NCBI GenBank assembly: GCA_013215525.1
Contig: JABSQY010000047.1
Span: 1-12,753, forward strand
Length of the DNA: 12,753 nt
Source: Nanoarchaeales archaeon
Lineage (GTDB): Archaea; Nanobdellota; Nanobdellia; Woesearchaeales; UBA583
Direction of reading: 5' to 3'
Shown: positions 1-6,154 of the stretch, in pieces
How positions within the stretch are numbered: the first letter of the stretch is position 1
Layout: each line of letters opens with the position of its first letter
The notes under the pieces: generated by a model
The model's database searches: none
Seen by the model: the letters and a program-made list of their open reading frames with translations, nothing else
Told to the model about the DNA's origin: nothing
Made by a program: the position numbers and the translations under genes

Positions 1-144
1 ATGTAAATAAATATAAATTTGATTAAAACTTAATTGAAATAAAATATAAACAGATTTTTCATCGTAGAAAAATAAAAGTCTTCGAAAGCCTTCATCCATA
101 GAAACTAACTAAAGATTTTTTGGTGAGACTTTTTTTACTAATTT

Positions 145-190
145 TAGGGGGAAAGGTGAGAGTGCCTCAAGATGGCACTCGACCCGAAGT
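145..190. ncRNA. Candidate structured RNA element (GC-rich hairpin)
   Basis: A perfect 7-bp stem, GAGTGCC (160-166) with GGCACTC (174-180), closes a 7-nt loop. On the plus strand the stem is flanked by GGTGA and GACCC. A GA opposite a GA next to a stem could form tandem sheared G-A pairs as in kink-turns bound by L7Ae, but the bulge length does not fit the standard form well. The island is much richer in GC than its surroundings. I recognise no known RNA family, the strand is undecided, and it could equally be part of a 3' untranslated region. Confidence 0.3.
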
Positions 191-254
191 TTTGACAAAT
201 TTTTAATTTGACAAAATCTTAGAAATTTCTTAAATTTCTTGACGTTAAGAAATT

Positions 255-269
255 AGTCAGAAAAAAAGA
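255..269 (-). terminator. T-run terminator of aIF2 alpha
   Basis: On the minus strand a run of seven T (267 down to 261) comes directly after the TGA stop of aIF2 alpha. Oligo-T stretches are the usual termination signal of archaeal RNA polymerase. An 8-bp hairpin lies just beyond it. Confidence 0.5.
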
Positions 270-1085
270 TCATTCCGTAATTTTCAAAATCATCTTCTTC
301 TCTTTAGCTATTACAACTAAATTATCACGAAACTTATCAAATAATCTTTGAGCACTCTTCATATCATCATGAGTAATTGTAATTGTAAACTCTCCAGCAG
401 CTGTATAAATTACTGAAATTTTTTCATAATTTAAAGGTTTTAAGGAGTTTCCAATTGCATCTTTAATGATATTAACACCTTCTGAATCAGTACACTTTAA
501 AGAAAAAGTTTCTTTAAATAAAACTTCATCTGGTTTAATTCTCTCATTAATAATCTTTAAAAAAGCATCTTTTGTCTTTTGATCAATTTTTGTAAACATA
601 TCTAATTTTGAATTATCAATCATAACATCATACAAAGCATCGTACACAGTTTCATACTCTTCAAAAATAGGTTCATAAGTATTCTCAAATAAAGTATCTT
701 TAGCTTTCTCTAACTCTTTATCAGACATAGAATCTTTACCTGGATTTAATTCTTTAACAACATCTAAATAAATTCTTTCAGAATATTCTTCTTTCTTAAT
801 AGACTCTTGTTTATCCTTCATAACAATGATAGGTACACGTCTTAAAGAAACATCAATACGATTTAAACGAGGATCTACACGTAAAACCTTACACACAATC
901 ACTTTGTTTTCAACAACATGATCACGTAAATTTCTAATTCTTCCTGGAGCAATCTCTGAGATTGTTAAAACTCCTTCTTTCTCATACTCTAATAATTGAA
1001 CGAAAGTTGAGTTACCATAAATCTTAGTAACCTCACATAAAACAATTTCATTCACTTCTGGAAAACCATCTTTTGTATATAACAT
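270..1085 (-). CDS. Translation initiation factor aIF2 subunit alpha
   Basis: The 271-aa protein is the alpha subunit of the archaeal heterotrimeric initiation factor aIF2, which delivers initiator Met-tRNA to the small ribosomal subunit; the gamma subunit binds GTP and tRNA. Length and layout fit the family. Residues 1-84 form an S1/OB RNA-binding domain (GFPEVNEIVLCEVTKIYGN at the start, RIDVSLRRV at its end). A helical domain follows to about residue 175, and the C-terminal alpha-beta domain that contacts gamma fills the rest (GVNIIKDAIG). The ATG at 1085 has a TATA box 25 nt upstream and no Shine-Dalgarno, so the mRNA is probably leaderless. The gene stands apart from the ribosomal and Nop10 neighbours common in other archaea; the 34-bp gap to the transporter gene contains its own promoter. 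Confidence 0.93.
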   Translation of the reverse strand: MLYTKDGFPEVNEIVLCEVTKIYGNSTFVQLLEYEKEGVLTISEIAPGRIRNLRDHVVENKVIVCKVLRVDPRLNRIDVSLRRVPIIVMKDKQESIKKEEYSERIYLDVVKELNPGKDSMSDKELEKAKDTLFENTYEPIFEEYETVYDALYDVMIDNSKLDMFTKIDQKTKDAFLKIINERIKPDEVLFKETFSLKCTDSEGVNIIKDAIGNSLKPLNYEKISVIYTAAGEFTITITHDDMKSAQRLFDKFRDNLVVIAKEKKMILKITE

Positions 1086-1106
1086 AATAAAAGTAAGATT
1101 TAGTTA

Positions 1107-1114
1107 TTTATAAA
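1107..1114 (-). promoter_or_regulatory. TATA box for aIF2 alpha
   Basis: TTTATAAA is centred about 25 nt upstream of the aIF2 alpha ATG, the spacing expected for a leaderless archaeal transcript. It lies just upstream (on the minus strand, beyond the transporter stop) in the 34-bp intergenic gap. Confidence 0.6.
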
Positions 1115-1119
1115 GTGAT

Positions 1120-2568
1120 TTATTTATCTAAAATAACTCTACTAATAAATCTTTTAAAATTTGGAATTAATGTAATTACTGAACTACTAACAATCATGAA
1201 AATTGAACTTAAAACTTGTAATTCTATTAAATTATTAACATTTGAATAAAAAAATGTTGACATCCCAAAAACAATTGCAACAAGTATCCCATAAAACATC
1301 CAATTAGAATCTATATCATCAATATATACAGACATAATAGTAGGAATAGAGACGCAAGGAACAATCGAAATTGCTAAAAACCATAAATGTTGTAAACTAA
1401 TACTTTCAACTAAGTATGCAAGATATACAAACAATAAACCAATTAAAGTAATTCCAATCATAGAATATCTAATTTTTTTAATAACATTTTCTTTTTCATC
1501 TACATTTAAAACATCTGTAACAAATAAAGAGCTTCCAGCAGAAATTCCTGAATCTATCGTTGAACTTAATCCTGAAATCATCATAAAACAAAATAAAATA
1601 ACAAATCCAACTGGTAAAAATTCAGAAATTGTAACAATACCAATAAGTGCAGAATCAAAACTTCCAATATCAATACCAAAATTTGGATTTGCACCAATAA
1701 AACCTAATAAAGATAACGCTAAAGGAATAATTGCGAATAAAAAACCTCCAAAAATAAATGCTTTCTTTAAATCTTCTTTTTTAATTGCAAAAACTCTTTG
1801 CCAATATTGTTGATCAACAATTGTCCCTGAAATTAATCCAATAGAATTAATAATTCCTAAAGTAAACATTATACTTGGATCAAAAATATTTGTAAACTGA
1901 CCTGAAACTCCACCTAATCCCGCTGAAATTGAATTCATAAATCCACCGGCATTATAAATTACTAAAGGTATAATAATTAAAATTCCACTTAAAATTACAA
2001 TAATTTGAATTAAATCAGTAACAATAGATGCTTTTAGTCCTGAAATTAAAGTATAAGATAATGCAATCAAAGCAAGAATTGGAAATAAATAAACCATTTT
2101 TATTCCTGTTAATAAGAATATAACCAAACTTCCAGCAAAAAGGTTAAACGTGATTGCAATAATTTGATTAAAAACAAACGGAATTAGATATAATTTATGT
2201 AATTTAGTATTTTGAAATTTTTCTTTAATAAATTGAGGTAAAGTGTAACCTTTCGGAAATTTTTCTTTAATTTTTGGAGCCCAAATTGCAAAAAGTGCTA
2301 AAGCTAAAAAATTTGGAAAAATGAACCAAAAAGCGCCAGCAATCCCTTTTGTATATGCCATCTGAGTCGACACAAACAAAGCTCCAGCCCAAAGCCATGA
2401 TGCTGCAATACTTGGACCTCCAAGTAACCAACTAATTTTTCTATCTGCAACTAAAAAACCTTCTTTAGTCTCATCTCCTTTCTTTGTAAAATAAGTTGTA
2501 ACTACAATCATAAACAATCCAAACAGTAACAAAAATAAATATCCAAGCTCTTTATCAATAAATGCCAT
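1120..2568 (-). CDS. Sodium:solute symporter (SSS) family transporter
   Basis: This 482-aa integral membrane protein belongs to the sodium:solute symporter family (LeuT-like fold), which couples Na+ entry to solute uptake. It shows about 12-13 hydrophobic segments. Family-typical stretches include GPSIAASWLWAGALFVSTQM in the first helices, SGLKASIVTDLIQ mid-protein, DQQYWQRVFAIKKEDLKKAF in a loop, and SGLSSTIDSGISAGSSLFVTD, the helix that usually supplies serines to the Na+ site. Length is normal for the family. The DQxYWQR motif recalls the urea and broad-substrate branches, but the substrate cannot be assigned from sequence. The ATG at 2568 has a TATA box 27 nt upstream and no Shine-Dalgarno. 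A TrmB-like regulator is transcribed divergently from the next gene, which suggests that this transporter is its target. Confidence 0.88.
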   Translation of the reverse strand: MAFIDKELGYLFLLLFGLFMIVVTTYFTKKGDETKEGFLVADRKISWLLGGPSIAASWLWAGALFVSTQMAYTKGIAGAFWFIFPNFLALALFAIWAPKIKEKFPKGYTLPQFIKEKFQNTKLHKLYLIPFVFNQIIAITFNLFAGSLVIFLLTGIKMVYLFPILALIALSYTLISGLKASIVTDLIQIIVILSGILIIIPLVIYNAGGFMNSISAGLGGVSGQFTNIFDPSIMFTLGIINSIGLISGTIVDQQYWQRVFAIKKEDLKKAFIFGGFLFAIIPLALSLLGFIGANPNFGIDIGSFDSALIGIVTISEFLPVGFVILFCFMMISGLSSTIDSGISAGSSLFVTDVLNVDEKENVIKKIRYSMIGITLIGLLFVYLAYLVESISLQHLWFLAISIVPCVSIPTIMSVYIDDIDSNWMFYGILVAIVFGMSTFFYSNVNNLIELQVLSSIFMIVSSSVITLIPNFKRFISRVILDK

Positions 2569-2590
2569 AATAAAAATAATTTAAGTTTTT

Positions 2591-2599
2591 ATTTAAATT
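2591..2599 (-). promoter_or_regulatory. TATA box for the SSS transporter
   Basis: On the minus strand AATTTAAAT is centred 27 nt upstream of the transporter ATG, consistent with a leaderless transcript. It is immediately next to the palindrome at 2605-2620. Confidence 0.5.
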
Positions 2600-2604
2600 C
2601 TCGA

Positions 2605-2620
2605 GGAGGTAATTACCACC
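2605..2620. promoter_or_regulatory. Candidate operator between transporter and trmB-like gene
   Basis: GGAGGTAATTACCACC is a 16-bp near-perfect palindrome: a perfect 10-bp core GGTAATTACC, then one A/A mismatch and two more matching pairs on each side. It sits midway between the two divergent TATA boxes, just upstream of both. Regulators of the TrmB family bind palindromes near the promoters they control and often regulate their own gene. Position and symmetry make this the likely site for the neighbouring regulator. Binding itself is inferred. Confidence 0.5.
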
Positions 2621-2632
2621 CCAGAACAAAAG

Positions 2633-2640
2633 TTTATATA
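2633..2640 (+). promoter_or_regulatory. TATA box for the TrmB-like gene
   Basis: TTTATATA is centred about 25 nt upstream of the ATG at 2662. No Shine-Dalgarno is seen, so the transcript is probably leaderless. Confidence 0.6.
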
Positions 2641-2661
2641 ATTCAAAAATTATAATAAAAT

Positions 2662-3408
2662 ATGTTTCAAGAAATTTTAATACAAATTGGTCTTACATTA
2701 AATGAATCAAAAGTATATGAAGCTTTACTAAATTTAGGTGAAGTAAATGTTAGTAAAATATCAATAAAATCAAAAGTACATAGAAGAAATGTATATGATG
2801 CGCTAAACACACTAGTTGATAAAGGTTTAGCATCAGAAACCTTTACAAAAAAAGAAAAATTATTTCGTGGGATTGACCCTCAAAAGCTTAAAGATTTAAT
2901 TAAAGAAAAAGAAACTGCATTAGATTCATACCTTCCAGCAATGAAAATACTACACGAATCAACTGAAATTAACGCGGAAGCTTATTTTTTTAAAGGTACA
3001 GAAGGATTTAAAAATTATCTACAATTAATTTTAAAAGAGAAAAAAACTGTACATTTTATTGGTGCAAAAGCATTTTGGCTAGACCCAAGACTAAAATATG
3101 TACTTAAAAATTTTGAAAAAGAAAGAAAAGAATTGGGAATTGAATTTAAACATATTTTTGATTATGAAGTTAAAACGCAAAAACCAGAAATATTAAAAAT
3201 TGTTGGAAAACCATACAAATTTCTTCCACAAAAATATTCTTCTCAAACAGCAGTAGATATTTTTGGAGATTATGTTGTAACTTTTGTAGGAGTAGGAGTT
3301 GGAGAACTTCAACAAGAACCACTACAATTCGTCTTAAAAAGTAAAGAATTAGCAAACGGATATAGAAAATTTTTTCAATTTATGTGGGATCATTGTAAAG
3401 ATGAATAA
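2662..3408 (+). CDS. TrmB-family transcriptional regulator
   Basis: The 248-aa protein has an N-terminal winged helix-turn-helix of the TrmB type at about residues 1-75: LGLTLNES-like start (IGLTLNESKVYEALLNLGEV), a recognition helix SKVHRRNVYDALNTLVDKGL, and a wing ending FRGIDPQKLKDLI. A short charged helix (KEKETALDSYLP) follows, then an alpha-beta domain (residues 100-245, with HFIGAKAFWLDPR and AVDIFGDYVVTFVG). It is shorter than the roughly 340-aa sugar-sensing TrmB proteins and lacks their C-terminal sugar-binding extension, so the ligand is unknown. The gene is divergent from the symporter gene with a shared candidate operator, and converges on the p30-like gene with 26 bp between stops. 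Family assignment is firm; control of the transporter is inferred from position. Confidence 0.87.
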   Translation: MFQEILIQIGLTLNESKVYEALLNLGEVNVSKISIKSKVHRRNVYDALNTLVDKGLASETFTKKEKLFRGIDPQKLKDLIKEKETALDSYLPAMKILHESTEINAEAYFFKGTEGFKNYLQLILKEKKTVHFIGAKAFWLDPRLKYVLKNFEKERKELGIEFKHIFDYEVKTQKPEILKIVGKPYKFLPQKYSSQTAVDIFGDYVVTFVGVGVGELQQEPLQFVLKSKELANGYRKFFQFMWDHCKDE

Positions 3409-3434
3409 TTATTATAACAAAATAAGTAAATAAT

Positions 3435-4160
3435 TTATTTAAAACTAATTCCATCAATCACATGTTTATCTGATGCTCTAAATTTATTCTTATTAATAAC
3501 ATCACCAAGTAAAGTATTACTTTTTGAACTCATTTGAGAAGATAAATTAAATAAAGTACTTATTTTCTTTAATTGACTAGAAGTTTTAATCTGATTCACA
3601 TTTGATATTGCAAAATTAAGTAAAACATCAACTTTATACTTTTGACAAAACTTAATATTTTGAGAAATACGTCCAAACTCTTTAGCAATATTTTTATTTT
3701 GACCTAAAACAAAATTTAAACTAAAAAACATTCCAATATCTCTCTCATTTGCTAAATTACACAAAACATGATTAATACCTGAATTTTGATGATGAATAAA
3801 ATCCATTTTATTACGAAAAATTACATTATGTGGGTCACGTAAAAAATCAATAAGTGTATCTTCTAAAAAAAATCTATTAATCTTATTTAAACCACCAAGA
3901 CCAATCACAATATCAAATTCAGACCGTAAAGAATTAACAGTTCCGACAGTAGAATTCTCCATTTTATCAATTTGAACTTGAATCGCAGAACATTTAGGAT
4001 TAATTCGTTTTTTTAACTCTCGAATTTTTTCTAATTGACTAATAATCTCTAATTTCCCAGATAATCTTAATTTAAAGATTGTAACTGGAATAAAATTTAA
4101 TAAAGATAACTCTTTACAAACATCTTCATAATTCTTATTATACTCAACTAAAACGTGCAT
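3435..4160 (-). CDS. Ribonuclease P protein component 3 (Rpp30/p30-like)
   Basis: This is a probable protein subunit of RNase P, which trims the 5' leader of pre-tRNA. It resembles the archaeal Rpp30 family, a TIM-barrel-like protein. Supporting stretches are DIVIGLGGLNKINRFFLED, the block HHQNSGINHVLCNLANERDI followed by GMFFSLNFVL, then QNIKFCQKYKVDVLLNFA and the C-terminal SSQMSSKSNTLLGDVI. The open frame can be extended to a TTG at 4178, but the ATG at 4160 is preferred: a TATA box (TTTATAAA, 4185-4192) lies 28 nt before it, matching the leaderless spacing of neighbouring genes, and only 12 nt before the TTG. That gives 241 aa, a usual length. The sequence is divergent, so the family call rests on the second half of the protein. 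Confidence 0.75.
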   Translation of the reverse strand: MHVLVEYNKNYEDVCKELSLLNFIPVTIFKLRLSGKLEIISQLEKIRELKKRINPKCSAIQVQIDKMENSTVGTVNSLRSEFDIVIGLGGLNKINRFFLEDTLIDFLRDPHNVIFRNKMDFIHHQNSGINHVLCNLANERDIGMFFSLNFVLGQNKNIAKEFGRISQNIKFCQKYKVDVLLNFAISNVNQIKTSSQLKKISTLFNLSSQMSSKSNTLLGDVINKNKFRASDKHVIDGISFK

Positions 4161-4184
4161 TATAATATTATTATCCAACCAACA

Positions 4185-4192
4185 TTTATAAA
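4185..4192 (-). promoter_or_regulatory. TATA box for the p30-like gene, possibly bidirectional
   Basis: TTTATAAA is self-complementary. On the minus strand it is about 28 nt from the ATG at 4160 and decides that start. On the plus strand it would place a transcription start near 4216, at the left edge of the GC-rich RNA candidate. Confidence 0.5.
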
Positions 4193-4215
4193 AGTATTTT
4201 AATTAATATTAATTA

Positions 4216-4326
4216 CCATCTCAGGGATTCGTTACCCCTATTTGGCTACGCCCACCACGAGGATTCGTGTATGAGTATTAGACATTGTCTAGCTATGACT
4301 GCATGGGTTAGTGCGAGTGGGCATCA
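4216..4326. ncRNA. Candidate structured RNA with a four-way junction
   Basis: A GC-rich island of about 110 nt stands out in an AT-rich intergenic region. On the plus strand an outer stem GCCCAC (4250-4255) with GTGGGC (4317-4322) encloses three hairpins. They are CACGA/TCGTG (4256-4269, loop GGAT), an imperfect 9-bp stem around TAGAC/GTCTA (4275-4296), and GCAT/GTGC (4301-4314) extended by further pairs. A weak AGGG/CCCT hairpin lies to the left (4223-4239). At the right, GGCATCAA (4320-4327) can instead pair with TTGATGCC (4359-4366). I do not recognise it as tRNA, 5S rRNA, SRP RNA, RNase P RNA or a known riboswitch. The strand is unproven; the palindromic TATA box at 4185-4192 would suit the plus strand. 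Confidence 0.45.
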
Positions 4327-4403
4327 ATTATAATTTATTATAATAAACAAAAATAAATTTGATGCCAAATAAATCAAAATTCTAAAAAAATAATTCTAAA
4401 ACA

Positions 4404-4412
4404 TTAAATAAT
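4404..4412 (+). promoter_or_regulatory. TATA box for the lipoate ligase-like gene
   Basis: TTAAATAAT is centred 25 nt upstream of the ATG at 4433. No Shine-Dalgarno is present. The promoter lies downstream of the GC-rich RNA candidate, so the latter is not obviously its leader. Confidence 0.45.
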
Positions 4413-4432
4413 AAATATACTATAATTATTCT

Positions 4433-5212
4433 ATGAAAGACCAAACTAAATCAAATAACCAAATATACAGACTAATTCCATTTGAAGAATATGAACCAAA
4501 TTTAAGATTAGCACTAAATAAAATAGCTTTAGAATCTGTTGTAAATGGTGAAGACCCAATAATATCATTAAGTGGGTGGAAACCTAGTTGTATAAATATT
4601 GGATACACACAAAAAATTAATAATGTATTAAATATTGAAGAAATTAAAAAACAAAATATTCAAATTGTAAGGCGAGAATCTGCTGGCGGAGCAATGTATC
4701 TAGGAGAAAAAAATGATATTTGTTGGGGAATTATTGAAAAAAATCAAAACAAAGAAGAAAATGTAAATTTAACAAATATCTACAAACAAACTTGTCAAAT
4801 AATAATTAACGCACTTTCTGAGATGAATATAAAATCTAAACACAAAATAATTAATGATGTAATATTAGAAAATGGAAATGGTAAAATTTCTGGTTCAGCA
4901 ATAAAACAAATTAAAAATATAACATATATACACGGAACTTTATTATATAAAATAAATAAAGAAATATTAAATAAAATATTAAAACCTGAATGTGACCATC
5001 AAAAAAAAGAAAAAATAAAAGAATCTAATAAAAAACTTTCATCAATTTCGCTAGAATCAAACACAACCTTCGAAAACGCCATAAAAATTCTAGAAAAATA
5101 CCTTACAACTGGAAAAAAGTATTACATAAAGCCATGGACAAAACAAGAAATAGAAAAAGCAGAAATTTTAGCAAAACAATATTCATCAAAAGAATGGATA
5201 AATAAGTTTTAA
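4433..5212 (+). CDS. Lipoate-protein ligase A family protein
   Basis: The 259-aa cytoplasmic enzyme belongs to the biotin/lipoate protein ligase fold (LplA/LipB/BirA). Such ligases activate lipoate with ATP and attach it to the lipoyl lysine of E2. Visible motifs are RRESAGGAMYL (80-90), matching the family's RRxSGGGAVYHD substrate loop, NDVILENGNGKISGSA (141-156) with the catalytic lysine K151, and HGTLLYKI (167-174) as in LplA. The end, LAKQYSSKEW (246-255), matches the end of the large LplA domain, and no C-terminal accessory domain follows; archaeal two-part ligases supply it as a separate LplB, which is not in this window. The usual His after the motif tyrosine is Leu (Y89-L90). An octanoyltransferase role is possible but less likely, given the HGTLL motif. 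It converges with the LipB-like gene and lies close to the dehydrogenase operon. Confidence 0.82.
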   Translation: MKDQTKSNNQIYRLIPFEEYEPNLRLALNKIALESVVNGEDPIISLSGWKPSCINIGYTQKINNVLNIEEIKKQNIQIVRRESAGGAMYLGEKNDICWGIIEKNQNKEENVNLTNIYKQTCQIIINALSEMNIKSKHKIINDVILENGNGKISGSAIKQIKNITYIHGTLLYKINKEILNKILKPECDHQKKEKIKESNKKLSSISLESNTTFENAIKILEKYLTTGKKYYIKPWTKQEIEKAEILAKQYSSKEWINKF

Positions 5213-5218
5213 ATTATT

Positions 5219-5245
5219 AAAATAAAAAAAATTATTTTTTATTTT
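5219..5245. terminator. Bidirectional terminator between convergent lipoylation genes
   Basis: AAAATAAAAAA (5219-5229) and TTTTTTATTTT (5235-5245) form a perfect 11-bp inverted repeat around AATTA, giving T-rich tracts on both strands. It sits just after the ligase-like stop and overlaps the last codons of the LipB-like gene. Confidence 0.5.
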
Positions 5246-6033
5246 TTATTTCGAGAAATTTCATCATAAATTTTCTGTAAATCACAAGATAAATTTTCAT
5301 CTCTTAAAACTTCAAAAGGAAAAATTTTCTCAAAAGATTTAATAAAGCTTTCATCAAATAAATCTACTTCTAATTGAGTTTGTAATAAATCTTCTAAACA
5401 ACCAACACTAATATTTTTATCTTGAATTCCGCACGGATTAATTAAATTAAAATGTTCTAAACCTTTTTTTGTTAAATAAAAATTAACTCCAAATCTTGTA
5501 ACAATTTTAGAAACTAAATTTTGCTTTTCACAACTTCCTTTGATACCTAAAGACCCCAATTTAAATTTTTTATCCCCATGCTGATAAAATAAATCTGTTT
5601 GTGATTCTGTTAGTATTTTTTCTTTATCAATTAAAGAATTCTCACAAGGTAAATTTTTTGATAAATCAACAATAGTATCTAATAATTTATGACCAAATTC
5701 AAAAATAGGATTTGGAATTTTCTTTGAACTTCCAATTCCAATATTAAAAAAATAAGTTCTCTGTCCTGGCCCTAAATAAGTAGTACCACCAGGTCTGCTA
5801 GATTTAATATAATTTAAATTTAAAGTTTCAACATCAAATAAATTAAAATTATCTCTAAAAGAATTAATTTTTTTATTTCCTCCAAACGAAATAGTTGGAC
5901 TTAAATTAAATCCATAAATAATATTCTTATTTTGTTTTAAAGTATATTCTGAAACAATTTTTTCTTGAAAATCAACTAAAAAATTAACATCTAAATCTCC
6001 AATTAAATTAACAAAATAAACAGTAGGTTTCAT
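5239..6033 (-). CDS. LipB-like octanoyl/lipoyl transferase
   Basis: The 264-aa protein matches the LipB family, which moves an octanoyl group from acyl carrier protein to the lipoyl lysine of 2-oxoacid dehydrogenases. Motifs in order are RPGGTTYLGPGQRTYF (80-95), corresponding to RGGxxTYHGPGQxxxY; FKLGSLGIK (157-165), with K158 at the catalytic lysine; and LINPCGI (197-203), with C201 at the acyl-accepting cysteine. Two family residues are missing: the motif His is Leu87, and the usual HGxALN block is RFGVNFYL (180-187). It is therefore a divergent member, and the acyl donor is uncertain, since archaea generally lack fatty-acid acyl carrier protein. The ATG has a TATA box 26 nt upstream. It diverges from the dehydrogenase operon, with 121 bp between starts. 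Confidence 0.8.
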   Translation of the reverse strand: MKPTVYFVNLIGDLDVNFLVDFQEKIVSEYTLKQNKNIIYGFNLSPTISFGGNKKINSFRDNFNLFDVETLNLNYIKSSRPGGTTYLGPGQRTYFFNIGIGSSKKIPNPIFEFGHKLLDTIVDLSKNLPCENSLIDKEKILTESQTDLFYQHGDKKFKLGSLGIKGSCEKQNLVSKIVTRFGVNFYLTKKGLEHFNLINPCGIQDKNISVGCLEDLLQTQLEVDLFDESFIKSFEKIFPFEVLRDENLSCDLQKIYDEISRNKK

Positions 6034-6055
6034 AATAAAAATAACAACAAAATTC

Positions 6056-6063
6056 TTTAAATA
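6056..6063 (-). promoter_or_regulatory. TATA box for the LipB-like gene
   Basis: TATTTAAA on the minus strand is centred about 26 nt upstream of the ATG at 6033, consistent with a leaderless transcript. Confidence 0.5.
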
Positions 6064-6116
6064 ATTATGTATAATTTACTCAAAAAAACACAACATATAT
6101 TCATCTAAAAAAAAAG

Positions 6117-6126
6117 TTAATAAATA
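6117..6126 (+). promoter_or_regulatory. Promoter of the 2-oxoacid dehydrogenase operon
   Basis: TTAATAAATA, preceded by an A-run ending in G that could act as the TFB-recognition element, is centred about 33 nt before the E1 alpha ATG. The predicted leader is only a few nucleotides. No equivalent promoter is evident before the other three genes, so they probably share this one. Confidence 0.45.
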
Positions 6127-6154
6127 CTATAATATCAAAAACTATAAAAAACAC

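Larger units (their letters stand above)
1..269. other. Gene-free region with hairpins, downstream of aIF2 alpha
   Basis: I see no convincing coding sequence here on either strand, and nothing resembling the small Nop10 gene that often follows aIF2 alpha in archaea. The stretch holds a long-range complementary pair (AAAAGTC at 74-80 with GACTTTT at 127-133, followed by a T-run). It also holds a GC-rich hairpin at 160-180, an imperfect hairpin at 190-217, and an 8-bp hairpin AATTTCTT/AAGAAATT around 234-255. A 7-nt A-run at 261-267 reads as a T-run on the minus strand just after the aIF2 alpha stop and probably ends that transcript. Confidence 0.6.

Noticed and set aside
1..269. Nop10 gene after aIF2 alpha
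   Set aside because: No frame encodes the expected zinc-ribbon cysteines or conserved Nop10 core; stops interrupt all minus-strand frames.
3170..3355. Minus-strand reading frame within the TrmB-like gene
   Set aside because: It is a shadow of the plus-strand gene, with Leu/Phe-rich composition and no motif or promoter.
4161..4178. TTG start at 4178 for the p30-like gene
   Set aside because: The TATA box is only about 12 nt upstream of it, whereas ATG 4160 has the regular spacing of about 28 nt.
4216..4240. CTGAGATG on the minus strand as part of a thiamine pyrophosphate riboswitch
   Set aside because: The other conserved blocks of that riboswitch (GAACCTGATC and GCGTAGGGA types) are missing on the same strand at the expected distance.
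4249..4322. tRNA-like gene within the GC-rich island
   Set aside because: The outer stem is 6 bp, the arm in the T-arm position has a 4-nt loop, and no TTCRANT-like loop or plausible anticodon arm is present on either strand.
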